From Atherix ibis (Eukaryota; Arthropoda; Insecta; Diptera; Athericidae): DNA of 64,000 nucleotides. Within the stretch, counting starts at the first letter, position 1. Each line of letters starts with the position of its first letter. Made by a program: the position numbers and the translations under genes. The notes below the pieces were generated by a model, which had not been told where the DNA came from, did no database searches, and saw only the letters and a list, made by a program, of their open reading frames with translations. Location: contig OY282605.1 in NCBI GenBank assembly GCA_958298945.1, positions 122,260,267 through 122,324,266 of the forward strand, written 5' to 3'. Shown here one piece after another: positions 1 to 12,955 of the stretch.

Positions 1-939
1 TTCACTATATATTATTTATTAAAACAGAATTTTTAAAGTGGGAAAGAGTATGTAAAATATGAATTGTAAGTTATTTAATTATATGAAAGCAATTATGTGC
101 ACAATAAAATGTTAATCGTATACAATATTAAAGAAAATGCTTTAAAACTAAATTACAATATGAAAAATCTAATGTACTTAAAAAATTAATAACTAATATT
201 CTAAGAAAAAAGAAAACAATATTATTTTCCATTCCAAAAATGCAAAATTAATGGTAATTTAAATAGGCATGTGCAATACACAGTATTCTATTTTAAAATA
301 TTATTTATGTATTTATTTCAATATATATTATTTATTTTAACATAATTATAAAGTGTGGAAGAGTATATAAATATAAAAATTGCAAGGTATTTGATTATAT
401 GAAAACAATTACCTATGTGTAAAAATTTAAATTAATTTCAAAAATGCAAAATGAATTAAATGAGAAAATGTGATATTTTGTTTATGTTGAAATCAAATCA
501 CACCGCAACTTATTAAATATAAATTTTAATCTTAAACAAGCATAAGTACCATAGATAAAAAAACCTTAATTATAATATAAATGTGTGTTTATGAATGGAA
601 ATGGTAATTTAAATAGGCATTGTGCATTTAAATTAAATTAAAAAATAAAGCATTAATTACATAGAATTAATGCATTAATTCATGAAGTTCTTGATAATAT
701 ATATGTTAATCGTATACAACATTAAAAGAAATGCTTTAAAACAAAATAAGAAAATGAAAAATTTAATGTACTTAAATAATTAATAACTCATATTCTAAAA
801 AAAAATGAAAACAATATTATTTAGTAAATGCATTATAATATGGTCTAATAGAGCAATCAAAACAAATTTATTTAAATAATAAGCTTACCGAAGAATAAAC
901 TTTATTTATTATAACACAATGAAAACAGCAATTGAAAAT
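1..939. repeat. AT-rich stretch with diverged internal duplication
   Basis: No gene seen. Segments recur about 590 bp apart: a block with TTAATCGTATACAA then GCTTTAAAAC at 110-225 returns at 703-820, and GGTAATTTAAATAGGCAT at 250 returns at 605. A third pair links 1-110 with 317-420. A short stretch near 270-310 also matches, inverted, sequence near 49490 inside the P-like element. This may therefore be the interior of the P-like copy that ends at 1441. Confidence 0.5.
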
Positions 940-1441
940 AGACAGAAAAATTTGGTCCCTTAAACTTTCTTACACACACTTTATATACACCGGCACTGTA
1001 CTATTTTATGGTAAACATTGGACTGTCAAAATCGGATTCACAAATGACAAAGCTAACCCCCAAGTCTCCACTTTCATGGAGAATTAAAGTTTTCAAACTC
1101 TCCGAAAGTCTACAAAATTAAGGCGGTTTATATTTGATTGATATTTACGAAATGTATAATAAACCTAAAATAGAATTCCATTTCGTATCAAAAGATTGTA
1201 CAAAAAAAAAAATGACCTATCGTTGTGTTTAAATTGTATTTTTGTTTCCAATAAGTGAATTATAATAATTATAAATTATGCTTTTGCAATTAAATAAATT
1301 TCCATTACGACACATAGATGGCAGTGGGTGTCATGTCTACATAAAAAAATTTTGACAGTCATATTCCCCTAGTAAAAATATGTACACAAAATTGCGTATA
1401 CATATACAGTAGGGGCCTATCCAGTACTTCTTTAATCTAAG
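940..1441 (-). mobile_element. P-like (THAP) element, 5'-end fragment, copy 1
   Basis: This is an inverted, diverged copy of the 5' part of the element at 48296-49775. It ends in the same terminal sequence (GGCC, then TAGATTAAAGAA-type inverted-repeat bases), closing at CTAAG 1441. The segment around CACCGGCACTG (near 990) matches 49100-49160 inverted, and 1290-1345 matches 48425-48480 inverted. The stretch carrying the THAP-like exon in copy 2 is missing here, so this copy cannot code for that domain. It abuts a Mos1-like mariner that lacks its own 5' end, which suggests insertion into the mariner leader. The left limit is uncertain. Confidence 0.65.
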
Positions 1442-2545
1442 GTGCACATTGTCAGCAATTTCGTACAACAACATACATTTTTCCTTTGGTAATCATGTCC
1501 AGTTTTGTGCCAGTAAAAGAGCATATGCGGGAAGCGCTGATTTTCTACTTCAATTTGAAGAAATCGGCTGCCAAATCACATCGAATGCTTGTGGAGTGCT
1601 TTATCGGAAATAACGTGCCGAGATTGGTTTCGTCGGTCCAAAAACGGCAATTTTGACTTGTGGGACAAGAAAATCGGCCTAGGAAGGTTGAGAACTATCA
1701 ATTGAAGGCTTTTTTGGAGGAAGACGATACCCAATCTCAAAAAATCCTCACGGCACAATTGGGTCATGTCTGTACGTCTGCGTGCCATGGGGAAGATTGA
1801 AAAGATCGGAAAATGGGTGCCGCCTGAATTGAACGATAGGCAGACGGAGCGAAGCCAAAACAAATGCGAAATCTTGCTTGCCAGACAAAAAAAATAGTCG
1901 TTCCTGCATCGGATTGTGACTGGCGATGAAAAGTGAATATATTTCGAGAATCCTAAACGCAAGAAATCGTGGGTTTGGTGGCAAATAGCTTTGGACGGAA
2001 GACAATCTGTGCGTTTGGTGGGATCAGCAGGGTATCGCCTAATATGAGATGTAGAAACCTGGTTAAACTGTCAATGCCTACCGCTACCAGCAACAAGTGA
2101 TCAAATTGCACCGTGCTCTGCGTGAAAAAAGGACGGATTATCAACAAAGACATGACAAGCTAATTTTCCTCCACGACAACGCACTATCGCACATGCCAAC
2201 AATGGTCCGAAACTACTTGGAGACACTCAACCGGGAGGTACTACCCCACCCTGCTTATTCTCCAGACCTTGCCCCTTCCGACTACCACCTATGTTTGTCG
2301 ATGGGCCACGCGTTCGCTGAGCAGCACTTCGATTCTTACGAAGACGTCCGAAAATGGCTTGATGAGTGGTTTGCCTCGAAAGGGAAGGAATTTTGTTGTC
2401 GTGGTATACATAAATTGCCCAAGAGATAGGCAAAATGTGTAGCTAGCGAGGGCAAGAACTTTGAATAAATTGGTTTTTGCTCTCTATGAAAAAAAACATG
2501 TGTTTTTTGACTAAAAAACAGCGGATTTAAGCTTATATAGAAAAA
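1442..2545 (+). pseudogene. Mos1-like mariner, decayed copy 1
   Basis: The transposase begins MSSFVPVKEHMREAL at 1495, like the mauritiana-subfamily Mos1 protein. It is then broken by frameshifts and stops near 1600-2090. The C-terminal third is readable at 2097-2429, with FLHDNALSH (second catalytic Asp), SPDLAPSDYH (third Asp) and a GIHKLP tail. The 3' inverted repeat, ending CAGCGGATTTAAGCTTATA near 2545, matches the inverted start of the copy at 17515. The 5' inverted repeat is absent, replaced by the P-like element end. It cannot make transposase. Confidence 0.85.
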
Positions 2546-4900
2546 CTTACAAACGAATGCTTCATAAAAAAACTGAACATTCCGCCTATTTCATTAGTTA
2601 TTCTTGCAGAATTTTATTTTCTCAGGAAATATCTAATGACTGTTGTGGGTATTTACGGTCTTTAAATATTGATAAAAGGCCAAGGCAAGAAATTCAATAA
2701 CTTAACAGAATCTGTAGGCAAAGCTTTTTAAAAGTTTAAATGACATTATTCCACAAAATCTGTAAAATTTACTTGAAAGAATGCCAAGGGTTTGCGAAAT
2801 AGTAATTCGCGTAATAGACGATTTAATTAATAAATGTTAATAAAATATATTGAACAAAAATAATTTTAAAAAATATTTTTATTGTTAAGCTAATTTCTTT
2901 TTTAAGAAAATGTACAATAAAATTACTTATCAAAATAAAAAATAAAAAATATTCCATATCATTTATCTATACCGCATCAATACATGTGTCATCCATACTC
3001 TATCATTTTTTCTGTACATACAAGCTAATGTACATGTTATCCTTACAGAATATCGAAAATTCGTATTATATTTAGTTCGTGCACTTCTTGTCTTTATTTG
3101 GCTTAGCATTGTAGACTTTTTGAAATAGAAAATTCGAAGACATAAATACTGTGAAATAGTAAAACGCTTCTATTTATAACCATAATGTGTTAAACATTTT
3201 CGTATAAACTGGTAACAATCTGCTTGGCGCCGACGCTTTTAAAGGAAGTCGCAACCATAGAAAGGAATTTATGAAAAATGAGATGACATTTATTTCAATC
3301 AGACAAAATTTTTTTTTGTCGCGAATTTGTTAGAATTTTTCAGTAATAGCCCCAGTATTCATGGTATACTAGCATGTAACCATTTGAACATAAAATTCTA
3401 TTATAGTTTGTATATATTTTTTTTTGTTTGATTCTTTATTCTATTTCAACATATTTTAGCAAAAGATCCAATAGAAAAATAGCTAAAATAAAAAATATTT
3501 TATATCCTAAAATAGCTAAAGTAATTGAACAAATATAAAGTCTTTCTAAATATGAGTAACACTTTTTTCTATACATGGCCTCGTCTTATCGTGGCCAAAA
3601 ATAGACGCTTTTACTATAATATCTGCAAAGTCTAGAGTAGAGTGGCTATCTATCTAAGAATATATAATTATATACAGAAGAATTTATAGCATAAATTTGC
3701 CTTTTTGATATGTCCATTATTCGAATTTGGAGCAGTTTTTATTGCAGCTATTTTAACAAAATAAATCAATCGAATTTTGATATGTGGTCAAAAATTCGAT
3801 TGATTTATTGATCTAAAACTGATTGGCTTTTAAAGTTAAAATATTTTATTTTTTATTCAAAGATTTTCTACTTTAAATATGTCAAAATATATTATCTATA
3901 CAAATATAGTCGTATTTATGATAAAGAAAATAGGCTTTTATTGTATCGATAAATTTTGTTTTAACGAGGATGGTAAAAAAGCTTATAACTCATAATAATA
4001 TCATAGGTTTATGTATTGTATTTATAAAAACTGCCCTCAAATACCAATTTATTATATTAGTATTTTTAATTAACGATATATAATTGGTAATTTCAGAACC
4101 AAATATGTCAGAAAAATTAGCATAGATTTAATATCGACAATTTGATACTCAATCTTTATGGTTTAGGAAAATTTTGCTCATTTTTGTTTTTAGAAGACGC
4201 AGCAAGCGCAGCTTTTGATGGAGTGATGATATTGGCCAGTACACTAAAAAGATGTTCGGATTGCCAAACTTAAGGATTATGTGCCAAAACAAGGACTTCT
4301 GGTATTACGGCACTTTTGATTGTGATAATAACTTACTAAAAGGAAGCTATCTTCCGTAGGTGTAACAGAAAATTTTTCATCAAAAAGATGCAAAATCAAC
4401 TGATTTTTAAATGATTTTTTTAACGGGGATATGGTAAAATCTTCCATTTACTAAAATACACCTCCCTAATTACTAAATATGGTTCCCAATATTACTTCAC
4501 GTATATATAAAGCAGACTGGCTTTGAATCTATTATCTTACGAGTTTCTTGGTTGCAAGTTATACTATTCTTAGTATGCTATCAATTCTATTCGTACTGGC
4601 ACAGACGTTTACTAACGAATTTCTGCAGTTTCTTTCGATTTTGGAACAAAAAACAGGGCATCTCCCTTTCTCATCCCGGTAAAAACGATATGTGTATACC
4701 CTGCAGCGCTCATGTTCAATGGTCTACTTCTCCATGACCTATTCCATATAATGATTCACTTCTCTATAAATAAGGTAATTCATCAGTCTTCCTCTACGCG
4801 AGAAATCTCAATGTCGCTACCGGCTAGCCACTGTCTCGCCTGTTTCCTCATTGGTGATGGAACGGCGAATGATTTATTCCCCCTTACTCCTTTTTATAAA
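2546..4900. other. no gene recognised, AT-rich
   Basis: About 2.4 kb without a recognisable coding region. It holds one long foldback (listed separately) and low-complexity A/T tracts. The somewhat less AT-rich stretch at 4500-4900 has short open frames (4552-4737, 4712-4927), but I see no family motif in them. Confidence 0.5.
3760..3809. repeat. foldback inverted repeat, about 21-bp arms
   Basis: AATAAATCAATCGAATTTTG at 3760 is followed, after a 7-nt spacer, by its near-perfect reverse complement ending at 3809. Single-strand pairing would give a strong hairpin. No terminator or gene context is apparent. Confidence 0.8.
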
Positions 4901-4961
4901 TACGAGGCTCGTTCAATAAGTCCTTAGATAAATCCGAGAAATTGCACTTGTAGTGTCGGTA

Positions 4962-6254
4962 ACAGTTCGGCTGAAAAGTTTATAAGGTAACACAGCAAAA
5001 ATATTTTTTTTTGCAAAATTCATTTTAATTATTCAACATAGTTGCCTTCGAAGGCGATACAGCGATTATAGCGATCTTCCAACTTTTCGATACCATTTTT
5101 ATAGTACTCTTTCGGTTTTGCCTCAAAATAGGCCTCAGTTTCGGCAATCACTTCATCATCGGTCTAAAATTTCTTGCCAGCGAGCATTCTCTTGAGGTCT
5201 GCAAACAGGAAAAAGTCGCTGGGGGCCAGATCTGGAGAATACGGTGGAGGGGGAAGCAATTCGTAGCCCAATTCATTGAGTTTGACCATCGTTTTCATCG
5301 ACTTGTGACACGGTGCATTGGCTTGGTGAAACAACACTTTTTTCTTTTTCAAATGAGGCCGTTTCTTAGCGATTTCTTTCTTCAAACGATCCAATAACGC
5401 TATATAATAGTCGCTGTTGATCGTCTGTCCCTTCTGGAGATAGTCAATGAATATTATACCATGCGCATCCCAAAATACAGACGCCATCACCTAGCCAGCC
5501 GACTGTTGCGTCTTTCCACGCTTTGGATTCGGTTCGTCGCTCGCTCTCCACTCTGCCGACTGCCGATTGGACTCTGGAGTGTCGTGACGGAGCCATGTTT
5601 CATTCATTGTCACATATCGACGCAAAAATTCGGGTTTATTGCGCTTTAACAGCTCCAAACACTGCTCAGAATCATCAACACGTTGTTGTTTTCGGTCCAC
5701 AGTGAGCTCACGCGGCACCCATTTTGCACACAGCTTTCGCATGCCCAAATATTCATGCACGATATGTCCAACACGCTCTTTCGATATCTTCAGAGTCTCA
5801 GCTATCTCGCTCAACTTCACTTTACGGTCATTTAAAATTATTTTGTGGATTTTTTTGATGTTTTCTGCCGTAACCACCTCTTTTGGGCGTCCACTGCGTT
5901 CTGCATCAACTGTGCTCGTACGACCAGATCGAAATTGACGAAACCAATATTCCACAGTTGAAATAGCTGGAGCAGAGTCCGGATAACGTTTGTCAAACCA
6001 TGCTTTGGTTTCCACTGTATTTTTTTTCATCAAAAAGCAATGCTTTATCAATACACGAAATTCGTCTTTATCCATTTTTTTTTCAACAACAAAAGTTGCT
6101 CCACTGAAAATGCTATATCTCACGAACCAATCGAGCGATTGCTGTCAAATTTTGACAGGAATCATTTGAAGCATGGTGCTTTGTGATAATTAAGTAGATT
6201 TTTGCAAGAGGCGCCATCTAGACTTCAACCTTATAAACTTTTCAGCCGAACTGT
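4962..6254 (-). mobile_element. Himar1-like irritans mariner, nested
   Basis: The 1293-bp element has terminal inverted repeats beginning ACAGTTCGGCTGAAAAGTTT, both flanked by the TA target duplication (4960-61, 6255-56). Size and orientation fit Himar1-type mariners. It carries the pseudogene at 5029-6075. Confidence 0.92.
5029..6075 (-). pseudogene. Himar1-like mariner transposase, inactivated
   Basis: The reading starts MDKDEFRVLIKHCF, close to Himar1 transposase, and runs nearly collinearly to GNYVE at 5032. HTH regions lie in the N-terminal 110 residues, then WVPREL and the DDE domain. Stops occur where SAGKVMAS is expected (Lys to TAG, near 5490) and after LAGKKF (near 5163). Two of the three catalytic aspartates are also gone: MDETW reads MNETW, and HQDNAP reads HQANAP. 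SPDLAPSDF keeps the third. The protein is dead by two independent routes. Confidence 0.92.
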
Positions 6255-6366
6255 TAGAGATTTTTTTTGTAAGTAGTATACAATCGACAGGAATTTCAGC
6301 TCGATCCATAGCGTAGGTCAATTTCTATCGTCGATTAAAGTTAACGATATTTATTTGTGCATAACA

Positions 6367-7434
6367 ATGGGAAAAAGCGAGTTTAGGGATGTCATCAAAC
6401 ATCTCCATTTGAAAGGCTTAAGCCCGAAAGAAATCAAAGCCGAGTTGGATGCAGTTCATGGCACATCTGCAACTGTGTTTGCGACGGCTTACAATTGAGT
6501 GAATGAATTTAAACGTGGCCGTTCATCCACAAAAGATGAACATCGTTCAGGACGACCAGTTGAGGTGTCTACGATTTTGAACGATCGGCAAATTAAAGTG
6601 CGCGAATTAGTTGAGGCCACGGGTATATCACAAGGTACAGTCGCCTCAATTTTGCATGAAAAATTGTCTGTGAAAAAAATTTCGGCAAGATGGGTGCCGC
6701 GTTTACCCTCAGAGGAGAATAAGCGCAATCGTGTAATGGACTCTGAGGCTATGTTGGCACTCTTTCATCGTAATCCTGCCGAATTCCTTCGTCGATATGT
6801 CACTGTGGACGAAACCTGGATACACTACTACACTCCAGAAACGAAGAGACAGTCATCACAGTGGATTTTCAAGGGTGAACGGGCTCCGAAGAAGGCAAAA
6901 ACTGTGCCATCGGCCGGCAAGGTGATGGCCAGGGTCTTTCGGGATTCGCAGGGCATCATTTTTATCGACTACTTGGAAAAATGAAAAACAATAACAGGAG
7001 CGTATTACGTGTCGTTCTTGTAACGGTTGAGCGAGGAAATCAAAGAGAAACGCCCCCATCTGAAGAAGAAAAAAATCCTCTTGCATCAGGACAATGCGCG
7101 TGTGCACACCTGCACTGTTTCCATGGCCAAAATTGTGGAATTGAGAATGGAATTGTTGCAGCATCCCGCTTATTCACCAGATTTGGCCCCAAGTGACTAT
7201 TTTCTTTTCCCCAATCTGAAGAAATGGCTTGGCGGACGACGGTTCACTTCCAACGAGGACGTCATTGCTCAAACGGATGATTATTTTGCAGAACTTCCGA
7301 AATCCTATTTTTTGGACGGGATAAAAGTTTTGGCAAACCGGTTGGAAAAGTGTATAGAGCTAAACGGAGACTATGTTAAAAAATATTTTTTTTTTTTAAA
7401 AACAGTTTTTTTCTATCTTTTTCTAAGGATTTAT
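6367..7434 (+). pseudogene. family K mariner transposase, broken
   Basis: It starts MGKSEFRDVIKHLHL and follows the intact protein at 37727-38776. A stop (TGA) replaces a residue in the first HTH region (YN*VNEF, near 6497). About ten residues (SEIIDKIHDL region) are deleted after VEVST near 6573. A further stop follows DYLEK at 6982, and poly-T has expanded near the 3' end. The catalytic motifs VDETW, HQDNARVH and SPDLAPSDY are still readable. Confidence 0.9.
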
Positions 7435-7447
7435 TGAACGACCCCCG

Positions 7448-8110
7448 TAGAACCCGATTCGACCGAGATAGCATCTAACCATGTCAGGGTTGTGTGGAGC
7501 ATAAAATTGTTAATGGTAACTAGAAGCACGTCTCTACCATGATCCTTGCTTAGGCATTTATAATCCGATTTTCCTTTTTAGCATCAATTTTCACGTTTTC
7601 GCTTCTATTTGAACTCTAATGTATAAAGACGATGGCTGTAAAAAATATCGCAATCACCAATGATGGTAGTGATAGTCTCTTTAATTTATCTCCTTGATAG
7701 CATTACTGCCTCGACTATTTGATCAGTATGTTCCAGGTCTACATGGATTTACAAAACACTGGACCAAGTACCAAGCTCTGTGGGACTTCTTCAAAAATGT
7801 TGTATATTTTTTCCGTGCTCTACCCTTCTAATGCAATCGAGGACTTTTTCGTAAGATAATCTGTGCTTATCCTTCTAAAATAATTGAGGAATTTAACGCA
7901 TTCTTAATATCAAGTGTAGCAATGGTGAAGTAGTTCTTAGCATCTCACATCCATCGTTTTCCTCCAGCGACTTAACAAAGAGTTCACCTTTCTAAGTCCT
8001 TTTTAATTTCCTAAGCGATCCTTTATGCCATCAGTCTTTATCTCTATGTCATTATAAATTATCTTTTCAATCACTTTGGCAGTCGTATATAATAAATAAA
8101 TAGGGTAATA
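7448..8110 (-). mobile_element. R1-type LINE reverse transcriptase remnant (tentative)
   Basis: Reading the minus strand from about 7930 downward gives fragments such as TIATLDIKNALNS. This resembles the TLDIKNAFNSA motif that opens the catalytic region of R1-clade reverse transcriptases. A frameshifted LGT-rich stretch follows where GVPQGSVLGP is expected. Many stops are present. The element type is inferred from these short motifs only, and the limits are approximate. Confidence 0.4.
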
Positions 8111-8344
8111 AGAGGATAGATCTACGGCGACTACTACACTACTGCCACGCCTCTAGTGGTTAAAATGCGTAACACGTTTTATTATGATTAGAAAATATTT
8201 TAAATAAATTTGACAAAAATATATAATTAAATTGAAGTATTCGACTACATATCGTTGAGCAATTTCTGGCCTTTTACTAGAAGGATGAAGCAGCTGTAGC
8301 TTCCGCTTGAGCAGAAAGATTTCTTCATGGTGGCACAAAAAAAA

Positions 8345-9130
8345 TTATGTAATTTAAGAAAGTCCTCTGGCTAGCCAGACTGGAAAACGTACTTGGAAGT
8401 TTGGTGAATATTGCTATATCAGGTGTGGAATCCTACCAGGTGAATGTTCCCATTTCCATGGCGAAGTATTGGCAATTAAGACCGCAGTTGATACTCCTTT
8501 TCATGGCCAATTGTGGCAATTAGGATGGCAGTCCAGCAGCCTTGGAAGCTACTTAAGGACCATCAAATTATTCAGTTCGCAATGAGATTCGTCGTAATTG
8601 ATTAAATATTGAAAACATCTATTTGCGTTGGGTTCCCGGTCACGCTGGTTTCCTCGGCGATGGGCAGACTAATCAGCTGGTAAGGAAAGTGCTCCAGCAT
8701 CCTGTTCCACTGAAATTCCAAACTTTCCGTATCTACTTGATAAATGGCATTAAACATCGTTAGCCATGCGTAGACAGTCTACTCTACAACTATTTTAAAA
8801 CCATGAATTAAAAACTGTTTCAAAACCATGAAGAGAAAATCATGGACGTACTTACCCATGATTTCCTCTTTGGAAACTAACTTTATCCTTCAGGGCATTC
8901 CAGTGGCGTTCAACTCACCATTCCTGATATTTTACATGAATTCCATCTAATCCAGAATTTCTTTTTGAATAGAACTCCTTCCATTGTTGAGCTCCTAGAT
9001 CCTTAAAAACCATTTTCAAGCCTTATTTTTAACCTTCCTTAGCATCTTAATTTGCTGCATAAAATTTAACAATGTCTTATTTTCCCTCCAAATAACAAAC
9101 GACCAGTCTCATTAGTAAAGCTAAAAATGC
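8345..9130 (+). mobile_element. jockey-like LINE RNase H remnant (tentative)
   Basis: Around 8610-8690 the plus strand reads IYLRWVPGHAGFLGDGQTNQ, close to the RNase H signature WVPGHAGIxGNExAD of jockey/I-type LINEs. The stretch upstream reads like the preceding RNase H strands (CYQVECSHFHGEVLAIKTA, near 8410-8480). Frames are interrupted, and no poly-A or target duplication was identified. Confidence 0.5.
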
Positions 9131-12100
9131 CAACCTAAACGTAACATAAGCCCGCCAAATGACCTCATAATCATGGCGCTACAGAATGACATCAGGCTTT
9201 TGTCTCAGAGATCTTACAATAACAAAAAAATCCTCTGGTTATAAAGGGCAGCATTTCGTACTGAATCTAAGCCTATGACTATCCCCAATTCTGTTTCAGG
9301 CTTTTAGTAGTTAATCTCTTATGACTGGGGGGAGGCACATCATCTTGATGGACAAGTGAGTAAGCATCTGAGAATATTACCATGGATATAATAAAAGAAG
9401 ATTTACCACTTTGCTTAGAAAGTCTGCGATTTTCCAAATAAACAATTCAATTAGGAATACTTTACTATTAGCTCTTATATAAGATATTTTCTTATATCTA
9501 TAATTAAAGGTAATAGGTGGAAAATTTAAAAAGATATTTTTCTCAAAGAACGTAACACAACAAATCTCAATTTATAAAGTGAAAAAAATAACTTAATGTA
9601 TTGAATCTGCTTTCCTAAAAATGTGTGAGTAATAATAATTTCAACGAGAAAAAAATTATATATTTTTGAAATCATATTTTTAATTTTTATAATTATATAC
9701 TTAATATTTTTTTAACTTTTATAAGAAGAAAAGAAAAACAAACAAAAAAAAACCAATTTTATAAGAGTGTTTATAAGTGAAATCACTTTTCTATCAAAAT
9801 AATTAATGCTTGTTAATCATCAATATTTGAAAAGAATTAAGTAAAAAATTATTATTCCTTGCTTTCATATGAACCAGAGCATAAGTCTGTCTAAGGTCAA
9901 ACCAAAGTCTTCTAATTAATCAAATAAAAGATATAAAGACGCTCTTAAGATATCTTCAATATTTTCCATTTTTTTCCCTTCATTTTAAAGCTGCTTTGCT
10001 GTTGTTGTTTTTTTTATATAGTGAAAAGCAAAATTTCCATTCTATCTAAGTACACCACTCATACTTCTCAAAATCCAGGATTAAAATTTCATTTACAATA
10101 TTTTTGTTAATGCTCAGACAGAAAATTTTAGGGCAGCAAAAAAAAATTAACAAATAACAACCACTTTTATATGAGTTTTTCTCATCTTGTATCTTATACT
10201 TTGACGCATATAGTTTTAATTCTTAGCTTAAAACAATACCCCTCAAATATTGTTATTTCCAAGAAGAAGAAAAAAGAACAAAGAAGAATTGTTTTTTAGT
10301 TTTTTTTAAAGCATATTCTAGAAAAAATTATTATTTGACTTAAGATTATCTTCTTAGCTTTTTCGACAACACTTTTTTTTTTGTTTTTGTTTTTAAAGAA
10401 AAATTCTATTTGTTTTTATGTTTTGTTCCCGTTGACCATAGAAATTTATCAAAAATAACGATGACTTTGTATTACTTGGAAGAAGAAAATTATTCCTTCC
10501 ATTTTGCTTCCTTGAGCATATAGAATTTAAGAAAAATTTTCTTATACACTATAGTAGGGCAATCTAGGGGATTGTGTTTGTTTATTTTGCTTTGTGAAAA
10601 ATATGCGAAGAAATGACTTTTAACGATTAAATAAATAAATAACAAATGGAGAGTGTTAATTTTTCACCCCATATCATCCGGACAGACTTTTTCAAGCAAA
10701 TTCAGTCAGTAGAAGCTGTTAGTATATTGAATACAGTGAATGTTGCCAACTAGGAGTAATTAATGCAAAGTGAAAAACAAAATGAATTTTCAGATTATTA
10801 TTAATGAATGTCTTAATCGCTACCCTAATTACCGTGGGAAATTTTGCAATTACTAAATGGAACAAAAACAAATATTTTCCACTCTATTCGAATATCTTAA
10901 GACGAAACTCGTGCACTAATACATCGAATTACTTACCGATCATACCATCAGACTTAAAATTATTTAATACTAAATACTACAAAAATAAACTATGATAATT
11001 TATGACTAGTTATACTATTACTATTGATTATTATATATTTTGGTTTTTTCCAAGAATCCTGGCGGAAGGGGGGAGGTGGTTTTAGCTCTCTCCATTGGGA
11101 TATTAATCTGTATAGTATAAAAGAGTAAAATGTAATAAATTTAAGAATTTCGAAAGTAAAGAAGGAGCAATAATTTAAGGCCGCAATTATAAGCGGTTTT
11201 TGTGTTTTTGATTATTAACTCTTTTATATATTTTTCTCTTAGACTTTGCCTCCACCTTCCTAATTGGCTTAGGCTTCTTATTTAGACTTCCATTAGAGAG
11301 TTTGTTCGAATTTCTATCATTTAATGAATTTATTTGTCGAAACTGTCAACTGATTAATTGACATAATTAGAAATTCTAAAATGATCTTTCTTACAGTTTC
11401 AGTTTTTGTTTTTGTTTTTGTTCATATTTTTTTTTGCTCGTTTTCTTCTATTTATATTAAAAGCTATTCTATACAGCTCAGTTCCTTTTTGGATTAGAGC
11501 AATTTTAAATTTTATCACCACAGCAACATTCTTTCAAAAGCAAATACAATTTCTTTAAATTAATTAGAAAGTGACTAATTGCTACTGTACGCAAATGAAT
11601 TTCAAATGATTTATAAAATATGTTTAAGCCAGTTTGTTTTTTTTTTGTAGATTTTTCATTGCCAGATTAAAATTTACTGCTTAGATAATATTTTAATTCA
11701 TCATTTTATACGAAATTATAATATTTGTATTTCTATCAACAACAAAGGGCAAATTTATATAGATTAGATATTCTTTGAAAAATTTCAAATGGTTTTTATT
11801 TTTTTTAGAAATTTTTAATTACAAAAAGAATATCTAATAAATTAAAAGTAATTTCTTTTTATTATTATATGATAGTATTTTTTGTCTTAATAAAATTAGC
11901 TATAGAGATAATAAAGCTACTATTAGAGATACTTTCTAGTATAAAAAAAATTTGTTTGGCTGCATGTGAACGACAGTAAAAATATGGTGGCTTCATATAA
12001 AATTCATCACTACAAAATCAGGTCCTTTTCCTTACTCGCAGTCAAAAATAATGTGTATATAACTGCTCAATCAACGGGATCTATTTGCATCAAATCAGAT

Positions 12101-12429
12101 TTGCCTCATCAGAACTGCTCAGAATGCAATCGGAACCTCATAATTCTTCAGATAGCTTGGGTTCTTAAGAGCAAAAGTTTTAAGGTGAAAGAATGATTCT
12201 TAAAAAATATATAAAGGATATTTCTACCAAAATTAATGATTTACAAATCAGATTATGGGACGATATCATAGTAATTTAGTCATTATATTGTGATCAATAA
12301 GCTGTGGTAATAATCTTGCTGTTATGCTATAAAAGATAATGTCCGATAGATTCGATTTTAACTATTGGGTATAAGGGAAAGTTCTATCGTTTTTTTGTCT
12401 AAAGAAAAAGCTAATTTTTTTTCATTTTA
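9131..12429. other. no gene recognised, AT-rich intergenic
   Basis: About 3.3 kb of AT-rich sequence with homopolymer runs of A and T. The open frames at 10804-10995 and 11966-12196 show no family motif. I see no splice-supported gene, RNA gene or transposon end here. Confidence 0.5.
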
Positions 12430-12955
12430 TACTCGAAAATTAATCCAAAATATAATTTTCTTTATTAGTTATAACTATGTGCCAGCGTTCTGGCAGCTTA
12501 TCCAACGCTCTGGAAAAGATATCCTCGTTTTTGGACGCAAAGTATTCTTCCACTGCCATTTGGACACTCTCATAATTTATATATTCATTTCCATCGAGAA
12601 AGTTTTGCAGCGACCTGTCAAATGGTGCAATATCTTGAGAATATGCTGGCTGTGGTAGAGTTTCCCAACCCAACTCTGCAGTTGTTTGAACGGTTTTTAT
12701 TGCCACGTGCGGTCTATCGTTATCATGGTGAAGAATTACACCCTTTCTGTTGGCCAAATATGTACGTTCACGTTAAATTTCTTTATTCAAAACATCAAGT
12801 TGCAAACAGTAACTATCAGCATCGACCGTATAATTTTCTTTCAGCAACCCATAGTGGACAATAACCCTCCGATCCCACCACCAACATAACATAACTTTCT
12901 TTTGATTCACGGCAGCTTTGGATATGGTCGGTGATATTCACCCTTTGTAAACATA

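Larger units (their letters stand above)
4903..7447 (+). mobile_element. irritans-group mariner (family K), copy 1, carrying a nested Himar1-like element
   Basis: TA-flanked ends, CGAGGCTCGTTCAATAAG at 4903 and CGACCCCCG at 7447, match the intact element at 37554-38838. The 5' leader runs to 4959, is interrupted by another mariner at 4962-6254, and resumes with AGAGATTTTTTTTGTAAG. Removing the insertion restores about 1.25 kb, the normal mariner size. The nesting order shows that family K arrived before the Himar1-like element. Confidence 0.9.

Noticed and set aside
1576..2005. Open frames on the minus strand (for example 1576-1962, 1748-2005)
   Set aside because: They are shadows opposite the decayed Mos1-like transposase on the plus strand; no motif of their own.
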